Part shown: positions 45,269-53,455 of the stretch, one piece after another
How the letters are laid out: every line of letters begins with the position of its first letter
Numbering within the stretch: the first letter of the stretch is position 1
Made by a program: the position numbers and the translations under genes
Notes under the pieces: generated by a model
Seen by the model: only the letters and a program-made list of their open reading frames with translations
Told to the model about the DNA's origin: nothing
Databases searched by the model: none
DNA from: Acidobacteriota bacterium
GTDB lineage: Bacteria > Acidobacteriota > Thermoanaerobaculia > Multivoradales > J023
Direction of reading: 5' to 3'
Assembly (NCBI GenBank): GCA_029263315.1
Contig: JAJCXR010000012.1
Coordinates: 46,551-110,550, forward strand
Length of the DNA stretch: 64,000 bases

Positions 45269-46624
45269 ATGTCGGTATCTCCACCCAACCAACGCCCCTC
45301 CGTGCCTCTCAACCTACACTTGTTGAGGGACCGCCGGGTCGTACACAGCCTGCGCTACTTCCCCTGTTTGATGTTCTTGGCGTTCTTCCTCTCCAATACC
45401 CGTTTCCAACCCCTTAGCAGCCTGATGCTCCTCGGGCGCTGGCCGGCGCTGCTGATCCTTTTTGTCCTCGCCTGGTTGATCACCGAGCGCGCACCGCGCC
45501 GGCCATGGCCCCCCTTGGCCGTTCTGTTGGTCGGTGCGTTCATCTGCATCGCTTTCACCCTGCCGTCGTCCAACAACCCGAGCATCTCTCTGATCAAGTG
45601 GGGGGTCTTTCTCTGTTTTCTGCTTTTTTGCGGCACCGTATTCACCCGCGTCAACTCGACTGAGGATGTCGCCAAGCTGATCATTCCATTGAGCTGGGTC
45701 TTCATCGTCTTCATCTGGCTCTTCCCACCGAGTGTTTTTGCCTTCTACCAGCCTCTGCGTAGCTCTCTGGGCTACTTCAATGGTTTTCTGAAGTTCACCA
45801 ATGCGACGGGCCAATTTCTCAGCATCGGCGGCCTACCGCTGATCGTCTATCGGCTGAATCTAGCCAAGACCCACCAGCAACGGCTCTTTTTTACCGCCAC
45901 CCTGGGGTTGGGATGTCTAGAGGTCTTGGCCAGCGGCTCCAGAGCCGCCGCCTTCGCCATGGTCTTTACCATGGGTTTAGCCTTGCTGCGCTGGAAGACA
46001 CCGGGCAGTGGACGCGCCAGTCGGGCACGACTGGCGTGCCTGTTGCTACTCGTGCTGGTCGCCGTCGGTCAAACCGATCGCGTACGGACTTTTTTCTACA
46101 AATACCCCGACGCCTCAAATCTCTTCGAGTCACGGCGGTCCTACTGGGACGCTACCAACCAGTCTTTCCGCTCAAATCAATGGATGGGCACCGGCTTCGG
46201 CGTCCAAGCGCAGCAGGCTGAATCCTCCCTCAGCTTTTCGACCACCGGTGCCTTCCGTGAGCAAGGAAGTTTCTTCCTCGGCATCCGCGAGGAGATCGGC
46301 TACCTCGGGGCAATGCCCATCCTCGTAGTCCTGCTCCTGCTGACGGCTCGCAACGGTTTTGTCTTGCTGCGTTCGAGGGATCCCTCCCAACTGATGATGG
46401 CCAGGACGGTCATCGCCGGTATGGTCTACGCCGTCTCCGAGAACTACATCCTGTACCTGGGCAATGCCGCCTCCATCCTCTTTTTCTATGCCCTTTTCCT
46501 GAATGAGCGGCTGATCCACCTCGAAGGCCGACAACGGGCCTGGAGAAGACAGCAACAGGAAATGGCGACCCAGTGGCGACGCTTGCAGCAAACGGAGCAG
46601 CCCTTAGGGACCGGGGCAGTCTGA
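45269..46624 (+). CDS. O-antigen ligase-like membrane protein (Wzy/WaaL type)
   Basis: A 451-residue membrane protein with about ten hydrophobic helices and the large loop typical of O-antigen ligases/polymerases. In that loop a GSRAAAFAMVFTMG region and SRRSYWDATNQSFRSNQWMGTGFGVQ fit the Wzy_C family. The start is the ATG at 45269. The asparagine synthetase gene begins 3 nt after its stop, so the two are surely co-transcribed; such pairs occur in exopolysaccharide loci. Role: joining or polymerising glycans at the outer face of the inner membrane. No glycosyltransferases are in this window. Confidence 0.8.
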   Translation: MSVSPPNQRPSVPLNLHLLRDRRVVHSLRYFPCLMFLAFFLSNTRFQPLSSLMLLGRWPALLILFVLAWLITERAPRRPWPPLAVLLVGAFICIAFTLPSSNNPSISLIKWGVFLCFLLFCGTVFTRVNSTEDVAKLIIPLSWVFIVFIWLFPPSVFAFYQPLRSSLGYFNGFLKFTNATGQFLSIGGLPLIVYRLNLAKTHQQRLFFTATLGLGCLEVLASGSRAAAFAMVFTMGLALLRWKTPGSGRASRARLACLLLLVLVAVGQTDRVRTFFYKYPDASNLFESRRSYWDATNQSFRSNQWMGTGFGVQAQQAESSLSFSTTGAFREQGSFFLGIREEIGYLGAMPILVVLLLLTARNGFVLLRSRDPSQLMMARTVIAGMVYAVSENYILYLGNAASILFFYALFLNERLIHLEGRQRAWRRQQQEMATQWRRLQQTEQPLGTGAV

Positions 46625-46627
46625 TCC

Positions 46628-48559
46628 ATGTGCGGAATCGCCGGCTTCGTCCGGCTGGCAGCGTCGGCCGACGGCGCCGACCCTGACCGGGCCCCGCCAA
46701 ATCTCGACTCCATGGTCGGGGCCTTGATCCACCGGGGACCGGACTCCCAAGGCTTTCACCGCGCCCCCGGGGTCGGTCTCGGCATGCGTCGACTGGCCAT
46801 CATCGACCTCGAAACCGGCGACCAACCGATGCGGGACGACCAAGGTCATTTGGTGGTGATCCAGAACGGTGAGATCTACAATTACCGTCAACTTCGCCAA
46901 CAACTGACCGACCGTGGGCATCGCTTTCGCACCCAAAGCGATACCGAGGTGCTGCTGCACGGCTACGCCGAGTGGGGCGACGCGCTGTGTCGTCATTTGC
47001 GCGGCATGTTTGCCATCGCCATTTGGGATGCGCGGCGGCAGCGGCTTTTTGTGGCCCGCGACCACTTCGGTATCAAGCCCCTCTACTACTGCCACATCGA
47101 CGGTCACCTCTGTTTCGCCTCGGAGATCAAATCGCTGCTGGCCGTCGGCGCCTCGCGCCGGGTGGACAGCCAAGCCCTCGACCGCTACCTGTCGTTCCTC
47201 TACGTGCCGGAGCCGAGCACCATCTTCGAGCACATTCGGGCCCTGCCTCCGGGTCACACCCTGACCTGCCACCGGGGCGAGGTCGAAATACAGCGCTATT
47301 ACCGACATCAGCCCAGCGGCGGGCGCTTCGGCAATCGGCAGCAAGCGATCGAAGCGGTGCGTGAAGGTTTTGCCGACAGCGTCGAAGCGATGATGGTAGC
47401 CGATGTGCCGATCGGTCTCTTCCTCAGCGCCGGCCTGGATTCGGCGGGCATCCTGGCCATGATGTCGCGCCACAGCTCGCAGCCGGTGCGCACCTTCTCG
47501 ATCGGTTTTGGCGACGCCGAAAAACACTGGGATGAGCTGGACGGCGCCGCCGCGCTGGCGACCCGCTTCGCCTCGGATCATCACGCATTCCAAGTCGAGC
47601 CGGACATCGTCGGTCAATTGCCGGGCATCGTTCGCCACTTCGATCAACCCTTCGCCAATCCGACGGCTTTGATCCTCGACCTGTTGTCCCGGGAGACCCG
47701 CAAGCACGTCAAGGTGGCGCTGTCGGGCACCGGCGGCGACGAGCTGTTCGCCGGCTATCCCCGCTACTTGGGCATGCTGCTGTACCAGCGCTACGCCTTG
47801 CTGCCCGCTCCATTGCGGCGAGCGGCGGCGACGGCGGGTCGCGCCTTGCTGCGGGACCGCAGCGACGGGCGGCTGACGGCACAACGGCTACGCCGATTCC
47901 TCGACAGCGGTGCTCTCCCCTTCGATCAAAGCTATGCCCGCATGCTGGTGGTGATCGAAGAATCCCGCAAGCGGGCCCTCTACACACCCGCCATGCTGCA
48001 AGGGCTGAAGGGCTCCAGCGCCGATTTCATCCGGCAGACCCTCGGCGATGTCCCGGCCGGATGTGCTCCCCAGGAGATGCTCCTGAGCACCGACATCGCC
48101 ACCTATCTGCCCTTCAACCAATTGGCCTACGGCGATCGCATGAGCATGAAGCAATCGTTGGAATTGCGGGTGCCCTTCGTCGATCAGCGGCTGGCGGAGA
48201 TCGCCGCCGCCATCCCCCTGAGCTGGAATCTTCGTCACGGCACCACCAAGGCCCTCTTCCGCGACGCCATGCGTCCCTACCTGCCCGCCGACACCATCCG
48301 CGGCGCCAAGCGGGGCCTCAACCTGCCTATCGCGCTATGGTTTCGTGGCCCCTTGCGGGGCTGGTTGGAGGACCGCCTGTCGTCCCAACGGTTGCAGCGC
48401 CGTGGTTACCTGCGGGCCGACGCCGTCGCCGGCATCCTGCACGAGCATATGCAAGGGCGGCGCGACCACTCCCTGTTCCTATGGGCCCTGGCGGTGCTGG
48501 AGACCTGGTTCGAGACGTATATCGACGCAGACATCAACGCTGGCAGCGAGGCTGCCTGA
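46628..48559 (+). CDS. asnB: Asparagine synthase (glutamine-hydrolysing), exopolysaccharide type
   Basis: A 643-residue AsnB-type enzyme. The N-terminal glutaminase domain starts with Cys2 as nucleophile (MCGIAGFV), with RRLAIIDLETGDQP and NGEIYNYRQLR. The synthetase domain has SAGLDSAGILAM and the PPi-loop, about residue 265, then SGTGGDELFAGYPRY and the C-terminal RVPFVDQRL. The amidotransferase relatives in EPS/exosortase loci have this size and may amidate sugar residues rather than make asparagine. Only 3 nt separate it from the O-antigen ligase-like gene. Its stop TGA abuts the stop of the convergent gene with no gap. Confidence 0.9.
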   Translation: MCGIAGFVRLAASADGADPDRAPPNLDSMVGALIHRGPDSQGFHRAPGVGLGMRRLAIIDLETGDQPMRDDQGHLVVIQNGEIYNYRQLRQQLTDRGHRFRTQSDTEVLLHGYAEWGDALCRHLRGMFAIAIWDARRQRLFVARDHFGIKPLYYCHIDGHLCFASEIKSLLAVGASRRVDSQALDRYLSFLYVPEPSTIFEHIRALPPGHTLTCHRGEVEIQRYYRHQPSGGRFGNRQQAIEAVREGFADSVEAMMVADVPIGLFLSAGLDSAGILAMMSRHSSQPVRTFSIGFGDAEKHWDELDGAAALATRFASDHHAFQVEPDIVGQLPGIVRHFDQPFANPTALILDLLSRETRKHVKVALSGTGGDELFAGYPRYLGMLLYQRYALLPAPLRRAAATAGRALLRDRSDGRLTAQRLRRFLDSGALPFDQSYARMLVVIEESRKRALYTPAMLQGLKGSSADFIRQTLGDVPAGCAPQEMLLSTDIATYLPFNQLAYGDRMSMKQSLELRVPFVDQRLAEIAAAIPLSWNLRHGTTKALFRDAMRPYLPADTIRGAKRGLNLPIALWFRGPLRGWLEDRLSSQRLQRRGYLRADAVAGILHEHMQGRRDHSLFLWALAVLETWFETYIDADINAGSEAA

Positions 48560-49867
48560 TCAGATCCCGGCGGTGTCGTCTGCCAACGCCTCCAGCAAGG
48601 ATATGCCGCCATTGCGCCAACTGCTGTCCGCTTGCTGCAGCTCTCCAACGCCGGCCAAACGACTGACCCCGAGCTCCCGCAGGGGCTGCTCCAGGCCCCA
48701 TGCCGTTCCCGCCAAGGCGACCCCCTGCAAACGGTCTCGCCAGGGTGCCAGGGAGGGCATCAACACCGCTGCATCGGGCACCGAGTAGAGGCGCACGCAG
48801 CGCCCCATCGGCGAAGGCTGTAGCTCGAAACCCTGCGCCCCGTCCTCGACGATGACCGTTCCTTTGTCGATCTCCAGGGCGGGTTGATAGAGGCCCAACA
48901 TGGTCGCCTCGTCCCGCAGCTGCCGCAGATGTGCCAGCTCTTCGAGGTCTGCCTGCGAGGACGCTGTCCGGGGCCATTCCCTGGCCAGCCGCCGCAAGGC
49001 ATCGGCCAGCGCGTCGGCCAAGGCTCGGGCATCGCCAAAGGTGACGATGCCTTGGATCGACAAACACCCCCGCTGCTCGAAGAGGGCGATATCGCGGGCC
49101 AGGCCGGACGCCACCCGGTGAGGATCGACCTCCGCCCCCAGCACCGCCAGGCTGAGCTTGGGCCCTAAGGCGATGAGCTTGTCGCCGACACGCCGCTTTA
49201 AGTCGCCGATGGTGTCGCCACCGCCGTAGGCGACCACCCGCCCTACCCGTGCCATCACCGGGTCTTCGATCGCGCGCTCCCCTCCGGGCCAGGTGAGGGC
49301 CGCCAAGGCGGGACGCAGACCGGGCCCGTGGGCCACCAAACGTTCCACCAGCAAGGGAACAAAACATGGCTCAGAGCCGGCGGATTTGAGCAGCACCGGA
49401 CGACGAAGGGCCAAGGCCGGCAGCAGGGCTTGCACCGCCAAGGCTGGGATATTGGAAGCCAGCACAACGAGCAACGGACGGGGGTTGGTGCGTCCCGCCG
49501 CCTGCCGGAAGACGGCTTCGGCGTGCTCCCCCAGCACCCCTTGCAGCATCGATCCCAGGGCCGCCTGCAGGGCCGGCGGCGACATGCCGTAGGCCTTGGC
49601 GAGATGATCGTCGATGGCTTTTCGCGGCGCTGAGGTCGGGTCCAGAAGCTCTTGTAGCGCCCCCTGCCAGGCGGCCAACAAGCGGTCCTTGGGGAGATCG
49701 GCCAGATGTGCTCCGGCGACTGACAGCCCGCCCATGGGGCGGACCAGACGAGCCGGCGTCAAGGCGGCCCGACGCCATGGCGTCGACGCATCGTCCATCA
49801 GCTCCGGTAAGTCGAAGGCCAGGCTATGGTCTTTCAGGACGATGTCTTTTAGGCCGATGCCTTTCAA
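48560..49867 (-). CDS. Acyl-CoA reductase (LuxC-like)
   Basis: A 435-residue LuxC/acyl-CoA-reductase-type aldehyde dehydrogenase. The catalytic Cys is in FEQRGCLSIQG; other features are LVVLASNIPALA, LLKSAGSEPCFVP and GGGDTIGDLKRRVGDK. It reduces acyl-CoA or acyl-thioester to aldehyde. No LuxE or LuxAB is present, so light emission is excluded; a role in wax, hydrocarbon or polyketide aldehyde formation is possible. The start appears to be TTG at 49867; a repeat element follows on its upstream side. It is convergent with the asparagine synthetase gene with no spacer. Confidence 0.75.
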   Translation of the reverse strand: MKGIGLKDIVLKDHSLAFDLPELMDDASTPWRRAALTPARLVRPMGGLSVAGAHLADLPKDRLLAAWQGALQELLDPTSAPRKAIDDHLAKAYGMSPPALQAALGSMLQGVLGEHAEAVFRQAAGRTNPRPLLVVLASNIPALAVQALLPALALRRPVLLKSAGSEPCFVPLLVERLVAHGPGLRPALAALTWPGGERAIEDPVMARVGRVVAYGGGDTIGDLKRRVGDKLIALGPKLSLAVLGAEVDPHRVASGLARDIALFEQRGCLSIQGIVTFGDARALADALADALRRLAREWPRTASSQADLEELAHLRQLRDEATMLGLYQPALEIDKGTVIVEDGAQGFELQPSPMGRCVRLYSVPDAAVLMPSLAPWRDRLQGVALAGTAWGLEQPLRELGVSRLAGVGELQQADSSWRNGGISLLEALADDTAGI

Positions 49868-49870
49868 GTT

Positions 49871-49930
49871 AGGTGCCGCCCCTGTTTACTGAAATCGGTG
49901 CCAGACGGAGGTCCCTTGGAGCGAGCATCC
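49871..49930. repeat. Intergenic repeat element, copy B
   Basis: AGGTGCC, CCTGTTTACTGAAATCGGTG, then CGGAGGTCCCTTGGAGCGAG match copy A at 9836 across about 60 bases, including the run of GCGAGCA. Here it lies between the start of the LuxC-like gene and the stop of the polyferredoxin gene on the same strand. GAGC/GCTC at its right edge can form a hairpin, as in copy A. Confidence 0.6.
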
Positions 49931-49932
49931 GC

Positions 49933-52383
49933 TCAAGCGTTCTTCCCCTCGTCCTTCGCCTGACGCTCGGCCATCAAGACCGGTGAAGCCATCAGACTGT
50001 CCAGCTGCACCAAGCCGGACGAGCCGCTGAGGCGGCCGAACTGCAAGACGCCGGTGGGACACGACTGGACGCAGGCGCTACAACGCACACATTCCGGGTC
50101 TTCCATCGGAATGCCCTTGTTGGCGAAACTCATGATGTCGATGCCTTGGTGGCAGACCGAGGTGCAGACGTTGCACGAGATGCACTTCTTCTTCTCAGAG
50201 AAGATGCGGAATTTGCTAAATCTGGCGTAGATGTGCATCAAGGCGGCCAACGGACAGGCGAAGCGGCACCACACCCGGCCCGAGTACTTGAAGTAGAGAC
50301 CGACCCCGAGAATGCCACCTAGCAAGACGTCCACACTCCACTTCCAGCTCACCGGATTGACCAGCTCATAGGAGCTGTTCTTGCCCTCCAAGAGCAACAT
50401 GAACTGACCATTCATCCACGACTCCGGCCACATCCAGCCGAGGACTCGGATGGCCAGTAGGCCGAAGGCGATGGCCAGGATCCCCTGACCGACCATGTTG
50501 AGGCGGTTGCTCTTCGGGCCATGGGGCATCTTGTGGCGATGGGTGTCGCCCATGGTCTCCGCTAGACCACCACAGGAACAAATCCAGCCACAATAGGCCC
50601 CTTTGCCCCAGCGGTAGACCAGGAGCGGAATGAGGACAAAGGTCTGGACGAGGGAGATCCACAACCACACCGGCATGGGCTGGGCGGTGAAGACGTTGTA
50701 GACCATCAGTGGCCAAGCCAGGATAAAACCATAGGCCCGCCAATAGGCCCGGGGATGCCCCCAATCGGGCCAATCTTGGGCCAAATACTGCGCGTCGGGG
50801 ATGTAGCTCTCGAAGAGGCTGTCCGCCACCACCTTGGACGTCCCGCTATCGAAGGCCCCGTTGTAACCAGCCCAGGGCAAGACGACCTCGGGCAGCAGGA
50901 AGAGGGGGATCAGCTGCACCAGGAATAGCACCAGGGTCTGGCGCTTGACGTAGGGCGTCTTGCGGCGCCATACACGTCGAAGGCCAAAGATGCCGATGCA
51001 CAGGGTGTAAACCAGGGTGTAATAAAAGGATCGCGACTTCATCGAAACCGCCACGGTGCCGAGCAAGGTGCTGCGATCCGCCACCTGGGAGCCGAACCAA
51101 TCTCCCAGCAGGGCCGGGATGTTGTTCGGAAAGACCTCGGGATCGCTCAACACGGGCAAGGTTTGGGCCAAGAAGCCGTCACCTTTCCAGTCATAGACGA
51201 ACCAGATGGCGATGAAAAAGAGCCCGATGCCGACCCATTCCCATCCCACCGTCTCACCGCTGATCTTGACCCCCGAGCGACGCAAGAAGTCGAGGGGCGG
51301 CTCGCGTCCGATCATCGAGAAGACGACATCGTTGGGCAGACGTTTCTCGTTGCCCTCGGCATCTTCGATCAACACCGCATCGTCGTCGATGCTCTTGATC
51401 TTCGAAGCCATCTCCAAGGTAATGCTGCCGGGCTTGCGGGCCAAACCGAGGAAACGTCCCGTGGCGGTGGTCACCCGCTCCGACGAAGGCTCGTCGATCC
51501 CGATGTCGGCCATGGGGTCGGCCATCAGCTGTTCTAGGCGCTCGACATTGTCCGGCTTAGGACGGGCAAACTCCGCCTTACGGTACGACAGGGTGACGGC
51601 GGCGCCGCATTGGGCCAGGGCGATCGCCGTCTCCAAGGCACTGTCGCCTCCGCCCACCACCAAGGCATGTTTGCCGGCATGCTCCTTGGGGTCGTGCAGC
51701 CGATTGTAGACCTTGCCGGAACCTTCGCCAGGCACCCCCAGCTTGCGAAAATTGCCGGTGCGGCCGATGGCCAGGATAACCCGCAAGGCGCGCAGCGGCT
51801 CGGCGTCCCGCAGCCGCACCTCTAGCTCCTGACCGCGTCGCACCACCCGCTCGGCCCGCTGCTGGAGAATCTCGATGCCCAACCCGTCTTGGTAGCCGCG
51901 GAGCTCGTCGAGCAAGGGTTCCTTGACCGAAGCGCTAAATTGGAGATCCCCCTTCGGCACCATCTCCGAGGGGTAGGTGTAGATCGGCTTACCCTTGGGA
52001 AAATTGGAGATCGTGTGAAAGGGCTCGTTGGCTTCGAGCAGGAGAAAGCGCAGCCCGTGCTGCTTGGCGGCCATGGCCGCCGCCATGCCCGACACACCGG
52101 CTCCGATGATGATCAAATCCTGGGTCGTATCCTTCGCCTGATGTCGAGCTTTTTGGAAGGTGTCGTCGTCGACTAGAGTTTGCACCGCCCGGGCCCCGGT
52201 GTCGGACGAAAACTTGAGCAGCGGAATGCCGCTCAGGTCGCCGACGATGTAGAGACCGGGAACATTGGTCGAACCGTCTTCGTTGACCCGGGGTAGTTTC
52301 TCGACGGTACCGGCGGGCCATTGGGTGTGCAGCCACTTGGCGTAACGGCTCAGGGGATTGTTGCGCAACAGGTTCGACAGCAT
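49933..52383 (-). CDS. Fused flavoprotein oxidoreductase and polyferredoxin membrane protein
   Basis: An 816-residue fusion. Residues about 87-385 form an FAD/NAD(P) oxidoreductase with GAGVSGMAAA (94-103) and VVGGGDSALET (about 240). Residues about 385-700 are hydrophobic helices of the NapH/CcoG type with CGWICSCGG. The C-terminal part (about 700-780) has two ferredoxin clusters: CISCNVCTSVCHQG and CVRCSACVQSCPTG. The N-terminal 75 residues carry a VPGLYIVGDLSG segment that normally ends such flavoproteins, as if permuted. It probably moves electrons between NAD(P)H and a membrane Fe-S chain; the partner is unknown. It precedes no known partner genes. Confidence 0.8.
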   Translation of the reverse strand: MLSNLLRNNPLSRYAKWLHTQWPAGTVEKLPRVNEDGSTNVPGLYIVGDLSGIPLLKFSSDTGARAVQTLVDDDTFQKARHQAKDTTQDLIIIGAGVSGMAAAMAAKQHGLRFLLLEANEPFHTISNFPKGKPIYTYPSEMVPKGDLQFSASVKEPLLDELRGYQDGLGIEILQQRAERVVRRGQELEVRLRDAEPLRALRVILAIGRTGNFRKLGVPGEGSGKVYNRLHDPKEHAGKHALVVGGGDSALETAIALAQCGAAVTLSYRKAEFARPKPDNVERLEQLMADPMADIGIDEPSSERVTTATGRFLGLARKPGSITLEMASKIKSIDDDAVLIEDAEGNEKRLPNDVVFSMIGREPPLDFLRRSGVKISGETVGWEWVGIGLFFIAIWFVYDWKGDGFLAQTLPVLSDPEVFPNNIPALLGDWFGSQVADRSTLLGTVAVSMKSRSFYYTLVYTLCIGIFGLRRVWRRKTPYVKRQTLVLFLVQLIPLFLLPEVVLPWAGYNGAFDSGTSKVVADSLFESYIPDAQYLAQDWPDWGHPRAYWRAYGFILAWPLMVYNVFTAQPMPVWLWISLVQTFVLIPLLVYRWGKGAYCGWICSCGGLAETMGDTHRHKMPHGPKSNRLNMVGQGILAIAFGLLAIRVLGWMWPESWMNGQFMLLLEGKNSSYELVNPVSWKWSVDVLLGGILGVGLYFKYSGRVWCRFACPLAALMHIYARFSKFRIFSEKKKCISCNVCTSVCHQGIDIMSFANKGIPMEDPECVRCSACVQSCPTGVLQFGRLSGSSGLVQLDSLMASPVLMAERQAKDEGKNA

Positions 52384-52550
52384 GAAGGACCTCGTGATGG
52401 ATTGGGTGGTACAACCATACCTCGAAACCTCTGATGTCGAAGCGCCCTTACGGTTTCAATGCCTCTAGAAATAGCCCAGCCCGCCTGGATATCGCCGTTC
52501 TCGACGACACCCAAGGCGGGCTGATCCCCGGTCGGGCATGCCGCCAGGTT

Positions 52551-53246
52551 TCACTGCCCGTCGTCATCCCCCTGGCGAATGACGACCACCTTTTTCTCGA
52601 CCTGCACATGCCGCTCATCGCCGCCGCGCAGCGCTTCGAGAATGGCTTGCTTCTTGCCTTCGTCGAGGTCGTCGAGCACACCCGAAGCTTGCAAACGCCG
52701 GACAGCGGCTTCGCCGCCGCCGTGCCCGCCACCGATCATCACAACCCGATGCTCGCCGTCCTTACTATGCCACGAAGAGTCGCCGTGCCACGAAGAGTCG
52801 CCCTCGAGATCGATGTCGAATTCGACCTCCTCACCGTCGCCGGTGATGAAGTGATAGCCATGGCCACCCGCGGCGCCGTCGAGGTGCTTGACGATGATTT
52901 TGGAGTCACTGGTGGTGATCACCCGATGAACGTCGCCGGGCTCACCATACAGCTCCACGTGGTGCCCCCCCAGATTGCCGAGATCGATCGTCTCGCCATC
53001 GACCTCGAGCCGAAGGCCATCCTCGGTGTTGGTGACCACCACTTCCTTGTCACCGGCATAGAGCTGCCGGCTTTCGCCGATCTCCAGATCACTGACGTCG
53101 GCGACCACCGCATCGCCGTCTCCGACATCGACCTTGATTTCTTTCCTGTGATTTTGGGCCTTGGTTTGTCCTTCGCCCGCATAGGTGAAGGTGACCGCCA
53201 TCAGACTGGCAACGGCGACGGCGAGCAGGGATTGGAGGTGTCTCAT
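52551..53246 (-). CDS. Secreted acidic protein of the sigma-54 regulon, function unknown
   Basis: A 231-residue exported protein with a signal peptide (residues 1-23, cleavage after TYAGEG). The rest is very acidic, with beta-rich GDGDAV and GGHHVELYG stretches and a GGGHGGG linker near 170. An 18-bp in-frame duplication gives GDSSWHGDSSWH. No known domain. AGGAG lies 8 nt before the ATG at 53246. A sigma-54 promoter match lies about 85 nt upstream, and the NtrC-type regulator and histidine kinase are next, so expression is likely controlled by them. Perhaps a periplasmic stress or metal-binding protein, but this is a guess. Confidence 0.7.
   Translation of the reverse strand: MRHLQSLLAVAVASLMAVTFTYAGEGQTKAQNHRKEIKVDVGDGDAVVADVSDLEIGESRQLYAGDKEVVVTNTEDGLRLEVDGETIDLGNLGGHHVELYGEPGDVHRVITTSDSKIIVKHLDGAAGGHGYHFITGDGEEVEFDIDLEGDSSWHGDSSWHSKDGEHRVVMIGGGHGGGEAAVRRLQASGVLDDLDEGKKQAILEALRGGDERHVQVEKKVVVIRQGDDDGQ
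52768..52803. repeat. 18-bp tandem duplication inside the acidic protein gene
   Basis: Two copies of TGCCACGAAGAGTCGCCG/C in a row, 17 of 18 bases identical. It encodes two copies of GDSSWH and keeps the frame, a recent duplication by slippage. Confidence 0.7.
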
Positions 53247-53330
53247 ACGATGTCTCCTGGTTTGAAACGTTGTGCGGAGCCCCAGAGGGCAAGATGCTGT
53301 GAAGCGCTTTGGCCTTCACCGTTGCCATAG

Positions 53331-53346
53331 AGCAAGGCCCGTGCCA
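53331..53346 (-). promoter_or_regulatory. Sigma-54 promoter of the acidic protein gene
   Basis: On the minus strand the 16 bases read TGGCACGGGCCTTGCT: TGGCACG, four bases, TTGCT, with the GG-N10-GC spacing exact. This matches the RpoN consensus in nearly every position. The gene starts at 53246, leaving a leader of about 73 nt. Confidence 0.85.
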
Positions 53347-53419
53347 CTCGGAAATGTCTTCACAGATCTCGCTAGCTCCCATCCGATCGAACGATGCGGG
53401 GCGGGAGCCCTTCTTGAAT

Positions 53420-53437
53420 TCTCCCCATATCGGGAGA
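53420..53437 (-). promoter_or_regulatory. Candidate enhancer (UAS) for the NtrC-type regulator
   Basis: TCTCCC-CATATC-GGGAGA is a perfect 6-bp inverted repeat about 75 bases upstream of the sigma-54 promoter, the usual enhancer distance. A third GGGAG half-site lies at 53403-53407. The regulator gene itself ends just beyond, at 53456. Confidence 0.6.
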
Positions 53438-53455
53438 CCCATCCCCAAATCGGCA

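Noticed and set aside
48560..49867. Lux-type bioluminescence operon
   Set aside because: Only the LuxC-like acyl-CoA reductase is present; luxA, luxB, luxD and luxE are absent on both sides.
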